Source: Cryptomeria japonica (lineage: Eukaryota > Streptophyta > Pinopsida > Cupressales > Cupressaceae). Taken from it: a stretch of 64,000 nt of DNA. Under the pieces are notes generated by a model. The model worked only from the letters and a program-made list of their open reading frames with translations, had not been told where the DNA came from and made no database searches. A program made the translations under genes and the position numbers. Location: assembly GCF_030272615.1 (NCBI RefSeq), contig NC_081407.1, positions 101,293,897 through 101,357,896 on the forward strand, read 5' to 3'. Position 1 is the stretch's first letter; the number at the start of each line of letters is the position of its first letter. This document shows positions 35,468 to 47,194 of this stretch, in pieces.

Positions 35468-36644
35468 TGTTGCTACTTATCAAATTGCCATTAGTTTCAT
35501 ATCCAAAGTCATACTATATTCTAGTCGGTTAGTATTACCGAATCACACAATCAGTACACATAGAGAAGTCGGTATGAACAATCTAGTCAGTTACTGAAGA
35601 AAGCAATCACAGAACACAGTATTCACCGAGTTGTTTACCAAGTGGTAAAGTTAACTCACCGAGTTGATATTCACCGAGTGAAACATTTTACTAGATACAT
35701 TGAACCTGGACATGCACATGAAAATGTGTTACAAGATCGAGGCACATCTAACTATTTTTGCATTGGAAATTGCACTATGAGATTGTGTATGATTACAAGG
35801 CCAATCTAACCTATGAGATATTTTGTTTAGTTATTCATTCAAAGAATCTTTTTGTAAGATCAAAGCAATGAATCAAATCACCACTGTAAGAGATCTATAT
35901 ATATACAACATGATTCTAAGGTTAGATGTATGACATGATATGATGTGATAAGAGATGCAATGAGATAGCAGTGTGTATACATGAAGGAAGATTGTTATAG
36001 AGACACAAAGAGGTCACCGAGAAGGTTATCAGTGAACAGTTGAAGAACAGAGTAAACAAAAGGGTTTATCGAGTTTCATTATGGGTTACCGAGGTATGCT
36101 ACAAGCTAGGTAATCTTATTCAGAGCACATAGAATCTGCTTTAACATTTTAGATGTAAAGTTGCAGATATTTGTAATGATTATATTGTAATAATTTGAAG
36201 TTGTAAGAGAAACCTTTAACAGGGTAAAAGACTCTAACCAAGTCTATAAATTGTAAATCCTTTAACTAGGTGCTACACTTATATAGTGTTGTAAAAATCC
36301 TTTAGTAAGGTAGATCTAACTGATCTTAATACTCCTAACAGGGTAAGCTATCAAAAATAGCTAAATGTATCTCTAACCGAGCATTCTTTATTATTGCAGT
36401 AGTGAAGTTGTGGGTGCCATCCCCACTACAGTTTTTCTCTCTAACCAAGAGTTTTTGCTTGACCAAAATATATGTGTCATGGAGTGAATCATGTATGATT
36501 GTTATCTGTTGATTATAGTTTTATTGTATGTTATTGCACTATTCTGTTTATGCATAACAGTAAGGTTATTACAAAAGAAAAGTTTTGGAGTACTAATTCA
36601 CCCCTCCCCTCTCAGTATATTAGCTTTCTATATTGGGCCTAATA
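35468..36644 (+). repeat. 5' LTR of element 6
   Basis: 1177 bp against 1190 bp in the 3' copy. Part of the difference is a roughly 21-bp segment near 35640 that is present only in the 3' LTR. It contains several copies of the hexamer ACCGAG and a TATATATA run near 35899. Confidence 0.92.
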
Positions 36645-36659
36645 ATTGGTATCAAAGCT
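36645..36659 (+). other. Primer-binding site of element 6 (initiator-Met tRNA type)
   Basis: ATTGGTATCAAAGCT directly follows the LTR, the same site as in element 4. Confidence 0.85.
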
Positions 36660-36706
36660 TGAATCTTGGAAAAGGGTTTAACCACCTAAAGAGAAAGATC
36701 TTAGCA

Positions 36707-38059
36707 ATGGAAGGCTACAAACAATCTCGGAGGATTGTGCATCTTCAAGAAGAGCTGGGTAATGCCAATCAAGTGATTGCAGACATGCAAAGGCAAATGC
36801 AAAAATTACTGAAAGTAAGGAGAAGATTATCTGATGATTTGCAGGATTCTCAAGAGCTAGTGGAACAAATCGAGACATCATCTGAGAATGGTATATCTGA
36901 AGAAACTGAAGAAATGATTGGAATGTTGAAAGAAAAGAACAAAGCATTGGCTGATCAACTAAAAACAATGAAAAGAGAACATGAACATTTCAATACACAA
37001 ATGACTGAAAATCTAGATGCATTAAGGAGAGCTGAGGATAAAGCAAGAGATCTACAAAGAGAGAAACAACAAATTGAAGCTCTAGTATCTGATAAGGATG
37101 ATGAAATCATAAGGTTAACTAGTATTCAACAAAATATGACAGATCAACTAGGTTATGCTCATCATGAAACAATTCTGAAGAATGATGAAAATCAATCATT
37201 GAAACTTGAAGTATCAAGGTTGACTGGTGAACTTGAAACAAAAAAGAAATCCAAAGAATCATTGGAGAAAATTTATGAAGCATCAAAGATGTTGGATGAG
37301 CAACTGAATACAAGAAGACTCTACAAAGATGGAGGACTCGGTTACAAAGGAAAATACTCTATCAAGAAAGGAATTAATACTACCGAGAGAGGAGAATCAT
37401 CAAAACAAGCTGAAAAAAGAAATAACATCAAAAGGAAGAAGCCTATTTGCTACTACTATGGAAATCAAGGTCATACTACCAACATATGCCAGATTAGAAA
37501 AGGTAAGCAATCGAATATCTCTAAGTCCAATGGATATTGTTATAATTACAAAAAATATGGTCACATACCTAATCAATGTAGGACAAAGTCTGTTAACAAC
37601 CATCAGAAGGCAAAATTCAAAGGGTTTTGTAAAAACTGCAATAGATATGGACACAGTACCATGAGATGTTGGTTTAAGCAAAAGAACTACATGAAGTATC
37701 CACACCGAGCAAACACTGGAGGTTACTGAACTCACACAGATTCTTACCAACAATATGCAATAGTACCATGGGATTACAATACAAGGATATGGTGCGAATG
37801 TTGTGGAAGATATGGACATATAAGTGCCAACTGTTTTATAAGGTTTGGAATGAACAACCGGAGATCATGGAGAAATCTCGGTATGTCATGTTTTCATTGT
37901 CACAAAGCTGGACATTTAGCTAGAGATTGCAGAGATCAACCGAGAAGAGACACTGAGGAGATAAAAGAAAAATTCAAGATGATTTGGAAAAAGAAAGAAA
38001 TTATGTCAGATGAAGAAAGTACCTTACCTACTGAGTTAGGTGTACCTATTTCAAATTAA
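36707..38059 (+). pseudogene. Coiled-coil, five-zinc-knuckle gag-like protein of element 6
   Basis: From ATG 36707 the frame is open to TGA at 37727 and continues in the same frame to TAA at 38057, about 450 codons in all. The first 200 residues are a heptad-rich Glu/Lys/Gln coiled coil. Five knuckles follow: CYYYGNQGHTTNIC and CYNYKKYGHIPNQC (each with the second Cys changed to Tyr), then CKNCNRYGHSTMRC, CECCGRYGHISANC and CFHCHKAGHLARDC, which keep all four ligands. Expected role is RNA packaging by the knuckles and multimerisation by the coil. No capsid domain motif is seen. The single internal TGA is probably a mutated CGA. Confidence 0.82.
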
Positions 38060-38556
38060 TCAAGAAAAGGTATGAAGGGACTGCATTCTTTAAAAGTTAA
38101 ATCATAACAGTTCCTATTGTGAACAGAATTCAAAATCTGCATAGTTAAGATGCAATTAGAAAAGTTTGCATACTATACTGGAAACTTGTCAAGTCGGTTA
38201 ACAAATCAAAGTTGGATACTTGGTGAAAATAGAAAATGAAGTAAATCAGTAAAAGGTGAACTGAGTGCATTTAATATCATGACCTAACTTGCATGGAGCC
38301 CGATAAGGTATTTTTGAGTACTTAAAAGGTTTTTTTGTGGTCATTTTCACTCACCCAAGTTTTTGAGAAGTAGAGCAGAGCGAATCAAAGCAACCAAACT
38401 TCATTCAGAGCGAATTTTCAAGGTATTTACATCAATCTATTCACACTGTTTAGCTGGTTTCTGATGTAGTCAAATTGCTAGTGTCTACCGAGTGTGAAGA
38501 GTAAGCTACTTGTAAACCCTAAGGATAACTCGTCGAATTTTTACTTGAGATCTACC

Positions 38557-41500
38557 ATGGCGCCCAAGATCCAAGACCCTGTAGTTGTCCAAAATGTGGA
38601 GAAGCCATCTCTGAAATATTCCCTAACTCCTAAAGTTGCCTCAGAACCGAATGATAAAACTGCATTTTCACTCATCCTGGATCGAGTCTTATTGGTAGAA
38701 GATGTCACATTCTTTACCAAGTGTCGTGTTGAGGAACTCAGTCATGTAGAGATTAGTGACACATATGATGAACTATGCACTGATGGCAAACTAGATAGTA
38801 AATTTGAACATATCAAAATTAAGGGATTAACTGAAGCCCTAGTCTATCCTCATGTGTTCAAACCCCAATGGATTAAGTTTGTATTGAGTAGAGTACATGA
38901 TGATTTCATGTGGCTACAAGAGCAACCGTTCAAGATCACGAAGGAAGTCATTGACCTGATCACCAGATATCCCATCTATGATCATGCTCGTGCATAGAAA
39001 ATGATATCACAAAAGGAGCTAATCAGTCTAACTAGAGTAGAATCTAATTACCGAGGACTGAAATTGAACAATGTCATTGTTGCTGAACTAAAATTTGCAA
39101 TCAGAGTCATTGGTTACTATTTCTTCCAATATGCAAGGGAAAATAGTGTGCCATGTGCTGCAGTGGACCTGGCCTACAAAATTGTAAATAAGGGAATGAA
39201 AGTAGACTTGTGTGAAGTACTACTAAAGAACTTATTTGAGAGCCTGAACACAATAAGGAAGCCGAAGAAGAACAACTCGGCAAACACACTCAAGTTCGGT
39301 TCACTACTTGTCTGTATGTTTTTCTATTTTGAAAAGTTCTTTCCCTCAGTTGGTAAAGTAGTATGGGAGCCACACCGACCTATCACCCATCAGATCAATG
39401 ATTACATCAAGAAGTTAGGAGATAACTTTAATGATGTCATGGATGATTACTTTAGCAAATTCCAAGAGAAAATGTACAACAGGTACAGGATCCCACCACA
39501 ACTAGTTGAAAAATACAAGGACAATATTTGTTTTGAAGTCAACACTAATTACTGCCATGTAAATGTTGTTGAACCAAGGATTCAGTCGTTGCAACCAATG
39601 GGTTATGAAATTGATTATGACATCACACAGCAACAAATTGATGCCTACCTATCATTGCCAAGGCATGCAACTGAACTAAGGTATGGAACCTATGAAGAGG
39701 TAAAGGAGAAAGTAAAAATGAGCATTGTAGTTCCTAAGGCTACAAGGAAAGCTACAAAGATGATAAAAGCTTTATCTGAGAAATTCGGAGAAGAATCCTC
39801 ATCTACACCTATCAAAGGCAATCTTGCCATTACCGAGGAAGAATCAAAAGCACAGGAGGCTGCAATAACATTGAGCATAGAGTTGCCAAAGGGAAAAGTT
39901 CTAAAAAGAAAGAAACGGGACATCACAAAGGTCCTGCCAACTCCACCAACAACGAGTCCCAACACCAGAGCATCAGCTGCATCACTGAGCAAGAAACAAA
40001 AGACTGTTGCCACTCCTAAGGTAACAAAGACTTACAAGAAATCTACTCCCAGACTCATCTTGGCAAAAGAGTCGAGTGATACAAAGTTTGATGATGCTAA
40101 CAAATTCCAGATTGTGAAGAGAAAAAAGACAAACATTCACAGTGTTGAAAACTTTTGTGCCAATCTTAAGGAATACTATGGATTTGCAAGATTCAAATAT
40201 GTTAAGTATGAGTCTAGGAACAATGATGAGAAACGACAGATTGAAGAAGCTGTCATATGTACACTTCTGAAGTTTCGGTTAGCACCATTGGAACTAGCAA
40301 AGTCACTTCCAAGTGAACTCTACTCACATATTGATAACAGATGGAAATATGCAATGGAATCAGAGAGACAAATAAGAGAAAGAAGTCTTGTCCACTTATT
40401 TCCTAACATGTTCGTAGCTGAAATCAAGGAGCATTTGTCCACATACAATTCAAAATTTCTTGTGAAACAAAGAGCCTTAAAATTGATGAATGGGCTATAT
40501 ATTGATGTGGAAAATGAGACTAAGGCCAAGTGGTAGGAGATCTTCAAACAAAAGGATGTCGATGAACAATCTCAAATTGAAATTGTTGATGTCACCGAGC
40601 AAGATCCAGATGTCACCGAGCAAGGTCCAGACCCGGTTGACACAATACAAATTGATGAAGATGTAATGGCTGAAGCTGCACCAGAGCAAGAAATGATTGA
40701 AGTAACCAATTATGCAAAACTTGTGTCTAGCGAATCAGTCTTAGAACAAGTTTAGCCTTATCCGCCGGTGAAGCCAACAGTACCAACCGAAGCCCCCAAG
40801 GACACCGAACAGGTTACCGAAGGTAACAAATCTGAAGCTGCAGAAGATACAGGTAACAAGTCTAAAGCTGCAACAGACACAACAAAAGATCAATCGTCTC
40901 AGGGATAGACAAGCACAACAAATATTACAACAGAGACCCCTAGCACCGAGCCATCCAAAGACACTGCAACTGCTACAGGAATAGTGCAAAGTGTTGCATC
41001 TACCGAGCAACCTACCGAGGGACAACAAGCCTCACAAGCACTTGTCTTAGTGCCCCAGACAAAAGGAAAAGAGAAAAAGGTGAGAAAGCATGGTTTTAAA
41101 TTTGACTTATCTAAATCGATCGTGTTGCCCAATGTCGACATCTCCAAATTAAAAGGGGAAGCACTCACTAAATTCGATGAACTATGCAAAGCAAAGGTTG
41201 AACAGGAGAAACAACTAGCAATACAGAAAAAGAACAAGGTACTTCAAAAGGTTAGGACACTGCTCACTGAAATGCTACCATCAGCAATAGTGTCAACCGA
41301 TGCAGCCATCCATATTTAGTTGGATGAACTCCTTAATTAGATTGAAACATCTAGAGTTGATGCATCCGAATACCTAAGCAAGCTCAAGGATAAAGAGCTC
41401 ACAGCAAAAATGATAGAGGAAGTCCAAAAATCAATTGCTGTTGGCAAGGTAAAACTTGTCAAATTCATTGCTGAGTTGACCCCTCAACTCAAGCACATTC

Positions 41501-41955
41501 TTTATTTATTCCAGAAATTGTGTACATTTTCTTTATTTATTAATGACATCAAAAATAAAACTGATGCAATTGAGAAAGAGATCACCGATCTCTCATCCAA
41601 GTTGACCACTGAGCCTAATTCAGTTCAGAATTTTTACAAAAAACTACAACAGCTCATGGCTCAACAGTTAGAGCTGAGGAATGAAGAGCATAAAATTAGG
41701 ACGGATATAATGACCCTTCAAACATTATTCCTTCCTCATCTCTCATCAGTCCAAGAGCAGCTTAACCAAGCTACAAGCTTATCAACTACCCAAGAGGGAA
41801 GCACTCTTGATGGCTTGATATCACTCTTATCTGATATTCAAGCACATAACTCATTAATGGAAAGTCTCAAGGACTCACTCTCAGTCGCCCTCACTGACGC
41901 CCAAACCAAGTATAAGACTATTTTTGATCAGTTACCACCTCCGGATGCAAATTAA
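38557..41955 (+). pseudogene. ORFX of element 6: large protein of unknown function with six TAG stops
   Basis: ATG 38557 has a strong plant context (ACCATGGCG) and opens a single frame of 1133 codons ending at TAA 41953. Six in-frame stops occur, at 38995, 40534, 40753, 40906, 41317 and 41338, all TAG, with no frameshift. N-terminal globular region: a block with WIKFVLSRVHDDFMWL (about residues 105-120) and another with KVDLCEVLLKNLFESL and RIPPQLVEKYKDN (about 210-330). Then come a basic Lys/Ser/Thr/Pro-rich region (about 380-500), an acidic Thr/Glu-rich segment, and a C-terminal coiled coil (about 940-1080). No catalytic motif. Homologous blocks exist in element 4. Function unknown; roles in particle assembly, chromatin targeting or trans-mobilisation are guesses. 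Confidence 0.75.
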
Positions 41956-42323
41956 GTTTTTAATGTTTGTCAAAAAGGGGGAGTAATATTATGTTACTAC
42001 ACAGGGGAGGAAAGCCCAGCAAAGGGGGAGTAATTCTACACTTGGAGAGTAGTACAATTTTGATAACACAATTTTGAGTATTGTATACAAGGGGAGTATA
42101 CTGAGCAGAATATACAGAGCATTCAGAGCACACAAGTATAGTACAGAACATGCAAAATTCAGAGTTATGTACATAATAATGATAAGGGGAGTATATCTGC
42201 ATATACTATTGACTATTGTACATATTGTCAAGTATAGTCATTTTGTCAAGTATATAGTTTTTTGAGTTATGACTTTGTAAGTAGTTTTTGTCAAACATCT
42301 CAACTAATGTCAAAAGGGGAGAT
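41956..42323 (+). other. 3' internal region of element 6 with repeated polypurine-tract-like motifs
   Basis: Motifs AAAAAGGGGGAGTAAT (about 41973), CAAAGGGGGAGTAATT (about 42018), AAGGGGAGTATA (about 42089 and 42183) and AAAAGGGGAGAT (42312-42323) are near copies. Only the last abuts the LTR. No gene. Confidence 0.7.
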
Positions 42324-43513
42324 TGTTACTACTTATCAAATTGTCATTAGTTTCATATCCAAAGTCATACTATATTCTAGTCAGTTAGTATTACTGAATC
42401 ATGCAGTCAGTACACACAGAGAAGTCGGTATGAACAGTCTAGTCGATTACTAAAGAAAGCAGTCACAGAACACAATATTCACCGAGTTGTTTACCGAGTA
42501 AAGGTTCATGGCTACTGAGTGGTAAAGTTAACTCACCGAGTTGATATTCACCAAGTGAAACATTTTACTAGATACATTGAACCTGGACATGCACATGAAA
42601 ACATGTTACAAGATCGAGGCACATCTAACTGTTTTTGCATTGGAAATTGCACTATGAGATTGTGTATGATTACAAGGCCAATCTAACCTATGACATATTT
42701 TGTTCATTCGAAGAATCTTTTTGTAAGATCGAAGCAATGAATCAAATCATCATTGTAAGAGATCTATATATATACAACATGATTCTAGGGTTAGATATAT
42801 GACATGATATGATGTGATAAGAGATGCAATGAGATAGCAGTGTGTATACATGAAGGAAGACTATCACAGAGACACAGAGAGGTCACTGAGAAGGTTATCA
42901 GTGAACAATCAAAGAACAGAGTAAACAGAAGGGTTTACCAAGTTTCATTATGGGTTACCGAGGTATGCTACAAGCTAGGTAATCTTATTCAGAGCACATA
43001 GAATCTGCTTTAACATTTCAGATGTAAAGTTGCAGATATTTGTAATGATTATATTGTAATAATTTGAAATTGTAAGAGAAACCTTTAACAGGGTAAAAGA
43101 CTCTAACCAAGTCTACAAATTGTAAATCCTTTAACCAGGTGCTACACTTATATAGTGTTGTAAAAATCCTTTAGTAAGGTAGATCTAACTGATCTTAATA
43201 CTCCTAATAGGGTAAGCTATTAGAAATAGCTAAATGTAGCTTTAACTGAGCATTCTTTATTATTGCAGTAGTGAAGTTGTAGGTGCCATCCCCACTATAG
43301 TTTTTCTCTCTAACTAAGAGTTTTTGCATGACCAAAATATATGTGTTATGGAGTGAATCATGTATGATTGTTATCTGTTGATTATAGTTTTATTTTATGT
43401 TACTGCACTATTCTGTTTATGCATAACAGTAAGGTTATTACAAAAGAAAAGTTTTGGAGTACTGATTCACCCCTCCCCTCTCAGTACATTAGCTTTCTAT
43501 ATTGGGCCTAACA
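42324..43513 (+). repeat. 3' LTR of element 6
   Basis: It starts TGTTACTAC and ends CCTAACA, followed by TGGAT. It matches the 5' LTR with scattered substitutions. Confidence 0.92.
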
Positions 43514-44070
43514 TGGATTTCATAGTCTTTAGGGATATATGCCTCTTTCACCTTGGCTAGAATTCCTTTCCAAGTGGCTATTGGGTTCTTACCCTCCTTT
43601 TTCCTCTCCTCTTGGATGAACTTCCACCAAGTCAAGGATTCTCCTCTCAATCTAGATCTGGTTACCTTCACCTTCTATACCTCACTAATCCCACCACATT
43701 CAAAGTGATTCTCCAATCCTTCAATCCACTCCATGACTACTTCTGGTTCCATTTTTCCACAAAAAATTGGCACTCCTTCTAAGGATTTTTGTCATAAGGA
43801 TTTAATGGCTCTAAGGAAAGGTTCTTTAGGTAGAATAAGATCTAGTTTAGGTGTGCTATCCTCTTCTACTACTTCTTTACCCTTCCCTTCATTGATCTTG
43901 ATTGTCACTTTCTCGGTCTTGTCTTCAACTTCATCTAGTTTGCTATCCAACTGTTGTAATCTTACCCTGAGGAGTCTATTCTCTTCCTCTTGATCTTCTA
44001 CCTTCTTGGCTAACTTTGCATTGGTCACCATCCTTAGACTATTTTCTCTTATTGACTCAGTTCCTGACAT
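43514..44070 (-). pseudogene. gag N-terminal part of element 5
   Basis: From ATG 44070 (MSGTESIREN) the frame encodes a short coiled coil (residues 15-55, including LLRVRLQQLDSKLDEVEDK), then after a stop at about 43794 the capsid-like block SRLRGESLTWWKFIQEE near 43640 and AYIPKDYEI at the junction with element 6. The frame resumes at 35467. It is the particle protein of the chromovirus. Confidence 0.85.
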
Positions 44071-44097
44071 GAACTGGCTTCTTCCAAAATCTTAGAT

Positions 44098-44109
44098 GCT
44101 CTGATACCA
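44098..44109 (-). other. Primer-binding site of element 5
   Basis: Minus strand TGGTATCAGAGC, a perfect match to the common plant initiator-Met tRNA primer site, three bases after the LTR end. Confidence 0.9.
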
Positions 44110-44112
44110 CTT

Positions 44113-45413
44113 TGATGAGGAGGGGTTCTCAAAGAGAGTCTCACCTTTCTTAATATGAAGTTGAGTGATATGTTAGTGAGCTCCTTTCACTCTACACTGG
44201 TCATTCAACAAACCAAAACACTCAAACTCTCTAGGAGTTCTCCCTATTAAATTATGCTCAATAGTTGCTCAGGCATGGTTGAGATTCACAAGGGTAAATT
44301 CAACCTCAAACTAAGAAATCTTCTAAGATATACATGAAGGGGTTGTAGTAGGTGTTCTTAAGGTATTTCCATGCCAATCAACTAGTTTTACAATTTGCTT
44401 TCCTTCATTTCTTCATCGCTCTTTCTTTCTCCTATTTTCTAGGCCTAATAGCCCTAGAGCCCCAATTAGCCCTACCTAACGAGTTTTTGAGGAATTGTTC
44501 AAAAACCACTCAAAGAACCTGCCAAACTATTTTGTGATTCGAGTACCCTTTTGGATGAAATTTTCAATCCATCAGGTGAGATAGTCATGTATGTCCGTAC
44601 AAGTAGTGAACCTAAAAATGGCATTTATGAAGGGTTTTAGGACTTTGTTGTCTTCTTCAAAGGGTTTATTATCTTCCCTGCTCTATCACACCTCCAACCT
44701 TCCACATAGGCTCTACCACACATTACTTACTTATTCCAAACACTTGACATCTTCATAACTAATCATCCTTGCAAGCACATGCAACATTTCACTCATTTTC
44801 CTAACTAGGCTATGATTGAGCTCACCTAGGAAATGATGCCAAATATCCTTTCAACAAATTCCTAGCCAAAAGAAAACTTATTTACATTGTACAAGTATTC
44901 CATGGCTCGAGTCCCAGGGTTATTGAGAAAATCTCAAGGGATTTCAAGATGGAACCATAATTGGGCTATTAAACCGTTGCTTAGGCCAAGAGAAATATAA
45001 AATCCATAACACACTTCAAACCTACACTAAAAACAATCACAAACACCTCTTATGTTGTCGAGCAACAATGACAACTTTTGCCAAAATGTGCATTTTTACC
45101 TTTTATGCATTGCCACTCATCCTAAACCACCTAGAATGACTTACAAACACTAAAATGACATTTCTAAATGCCAAATGAGGTGTTACAAGACATTGTACAC
45201 CAAAATGCAAGTTTGTGTTACAATTTTAGGCTTACAAGGGCTCATAAGCTAAATTTGAGTAAATACATGATCTAGTTGACTTTCACCCTTCAATTGCATA
45301 TACAACACACATGTGGACCTATGAGTAGTCCATTATTCACAAACCTAAACCAAAATAAAGACTAACACACCAAAATCTAGAAAGTGCGCTCTGAACTAGG
45401 TGCTCTTGCACCA
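44113..45413 (-). repeat. 5' LTR of element 5
   Basis: On the minus strand it begins TGGTGCAAGAGCACC and ends CCTCATCA. It is co-linear with the 3' LTR but lacks about 270 bp present there (30742-31012). GGGGT follows on the plus strand. Confidence 0.88.
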
Positions 45414-46990
45414 GGGGTTAAAGATGGAAAGAGTTAAAGAGATGTGAGTTGGTGAGTCAAGATTTACTCGTAGCACAGTTTATGCATTTTTTTGAGGAGA
45501 AACTAGTTTATGACTATATAATGCATACACATAGAGCACAATGGTTGGATGAGCAATTCAAGATCTATAAGGATACATTTTCTCTTGATACCATAGTCTC
45601 TATTGTAGATTTTGTAAAGATTTATATGTTGCAACCTCAAAATAAGTTCAATCCCAATATTACCACTCTCAACAAGTAACTATTTTTGTATGCATAGAAT
45701 TCATGCAAGCACATGATATCACAGAGAAGGATAGAAAGATAGTAAGAGAATATCACTTCTACATAAGCGATGGTCATAGTCATTCAACAGATTTTGTGCA
45801 AGGATGCTTTCAACTCTACTATGAGAACTTAAGGGAAAGGAATATCAGATACAACCAACACATCATATGGTCAGATAAGTGCACATCATAATTCAAGAAT
45901 GTAAGGATGTTCTATTGGTTGAGTAGGATTCATATGAGGACTAGTGTACAATATTTTTAGAATTTTATTGAGGTTGGACATGGAAAGGGAGAGCACGATG
46001 GTGCAGGTGCATGTGTAAAATGATCTCTTGCTAGAGAATAACTAAAGTATGAAGGTAGTGCCAATTTAACAGATGCAACAACCATTGTGCAATGGTGTAA
46101 CTTGACAATGGGACTAGGTAATCATGGTAATTCTATTGTTTCTATATATTTTTGGTTGATACATGAATTTGATGTTGCAAGCTATATAGATTGTTGCATA
46201 GTTACATGATTGAGTGACTTGCACTCATTTAGAAGCTTAGATTCAAGATCACCAATTATTTATACTAAACAAATGGTATGTTTTTTCTCATCATGTATGG
46301 ATTTAATGTGTGATGATTGTGAATCATATGAGTGGGTTGATGGATGGTCTTGTAGACCTTTAGTTCCAATTGATATATATCAACTTACCAAACCACTATA
46401 GTTGAACTAGATGGAATTTTATGTGGATTTTGACCATGTAATTGACTTAGTGCAACTAGGTATTGCTGGATTACAATTAGTTATTGGAATAGTTTAACTC
46501 ATTTTACACTATTTTTGGTACTAATTTATCATTTAAAATAATGCAAGTCATGTGTATGCAGTTATTTTTGATGAAAACAATGAAGAAGGGACAAATTACT
46601 TTTTGTGTCATTGCATTGAGGCAAAAAAGAAATTGACAACCATAATCATTGATGGAGAGGGTATTGAGTACCCAATAGGGTCTGTTGTTGTAATAGGAAC
46701 TTGGCTTTGAAGGTAACGTATGAAACAAATTGATGTTTAGTTGTTTGAGGACTTCGACACACACATAGGCATATTATTTATTACTCTAACCTTTTTGTTG
46801 CAACATAGATTGATTTGATTAAATATTGTGGTACACTGCTCAATAAGAATTAATGAAAAGTTTGTGAATATGACCACAAGGCAATACTTGACATAGTAAG
46901 GGTTAGAGCTGATCCACAAGGTTCATTAGATTGATTCTACAAAAGGGTAGAGTGATTTAGAGGCCAAATTTTATGTATAGATGGCCATGA
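45414..46990 (+). pseudogene. Transposase-like gene, 3' part (decayed)
   Basis: It continues the gene interrupted at 28780. Pieces include 45449-45679 (FFEEKLVYDYIMHTHRAQWL), 45703-45891 ending WSDKC, then QFKNVRMFYWLSR...GHGKGEHDGAGACVK near 45990, and 46210-46401. A final piece near 46550-46710 has DYFLCHC-like and VVVIGTWL blocks. The SDKC/QFKN and GKGEHDGAGACVK blocks look like parts of a DDE-type catalytic core. Several stops and frameshifts are present. The 50-bp repeats that follow could be subterminal repeats of the same transposon. Confidence 0.5.
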
Positions 46991-47194
46991 GCTGATTTGT
47001 ATGTAATTAGAGGATAAATTTTGTGTATAAATGACAAGCACGAGCTGACTTGTATGTAATCAGAGGCTAAATTTTCTGTATAGATGGTCATGAGCTGATT
47101 TGTATGTAATCAAAAGCCAAATTTTGTATATAGATGGCTATGAGCTGAATTGTATGTAAGTAGAGGCCAAATTTTGTGTATAGATGGCATGCAT
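46953..47194. repeat. 50-bp tandem repeats, left part
   Basis: About five units of roughly 50-54 bp, each with AGAGGCCAAATTTTGTGTAT, AGATGGCCATGAGCTGATTT and GTATGTAA. They stop at a solo LTR and resume at 48661. Confidence 0.9.

Larger units (their letters stand above)
35468..43513 (+). mobile_element. Element 6: non-autonomous LTR element with gag-like protein and ORFX
   Basis: LTRs (35468-36644 and 42324-43513) begin TGTTGCTACTTATC or TGTTACTACTTATC and end at GGCCTAATA/GGCCTAACA. The PBS ATTGGTATCAAAGC follows the left LTR; AAAAGGGGAGAT precedes the right one; a TGGAT duplication flanks the element. Internal genes are a coiled-coil protein with five zinc knuckles and a large ORFX. There is no protease, integrase, RT or RNase H over 5.7 kb of internal sequence. 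It shares this plan with element 4 but has different LTRs, so the plan is ancestral or has been exchanged. Confidence 0.92.
28781..45413 (-). mobile_element. Element 5: Ty3/gypsy chromovirus with two nested insertions
   Basis: On the minus strand: 5' LTR 44113-45413, PBS TGGTATCAGAGC (44098-44109), gag, protease, RT, RNase H, integrase, a chromodomain-like C-terminus, and 3' LTR 28781-31371. Element 6 (35468-43513) sits in gag and a solo LTR (29677-30690) sits in the 3' LTR. Domain order, with integrase after RNase H, and the chromodomain identify a chromovirus. Many stops are present, so it is dead. Confidence 0.92.

Noticed and set aside
35468-43513. Reading ORFX as an envelope-like gene as in SIRE-type copia elements
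   Set aside because: It lies directly after the gag-like gene, not after pol, and I see no signal peptide, fusion peptide or membrane anchor.
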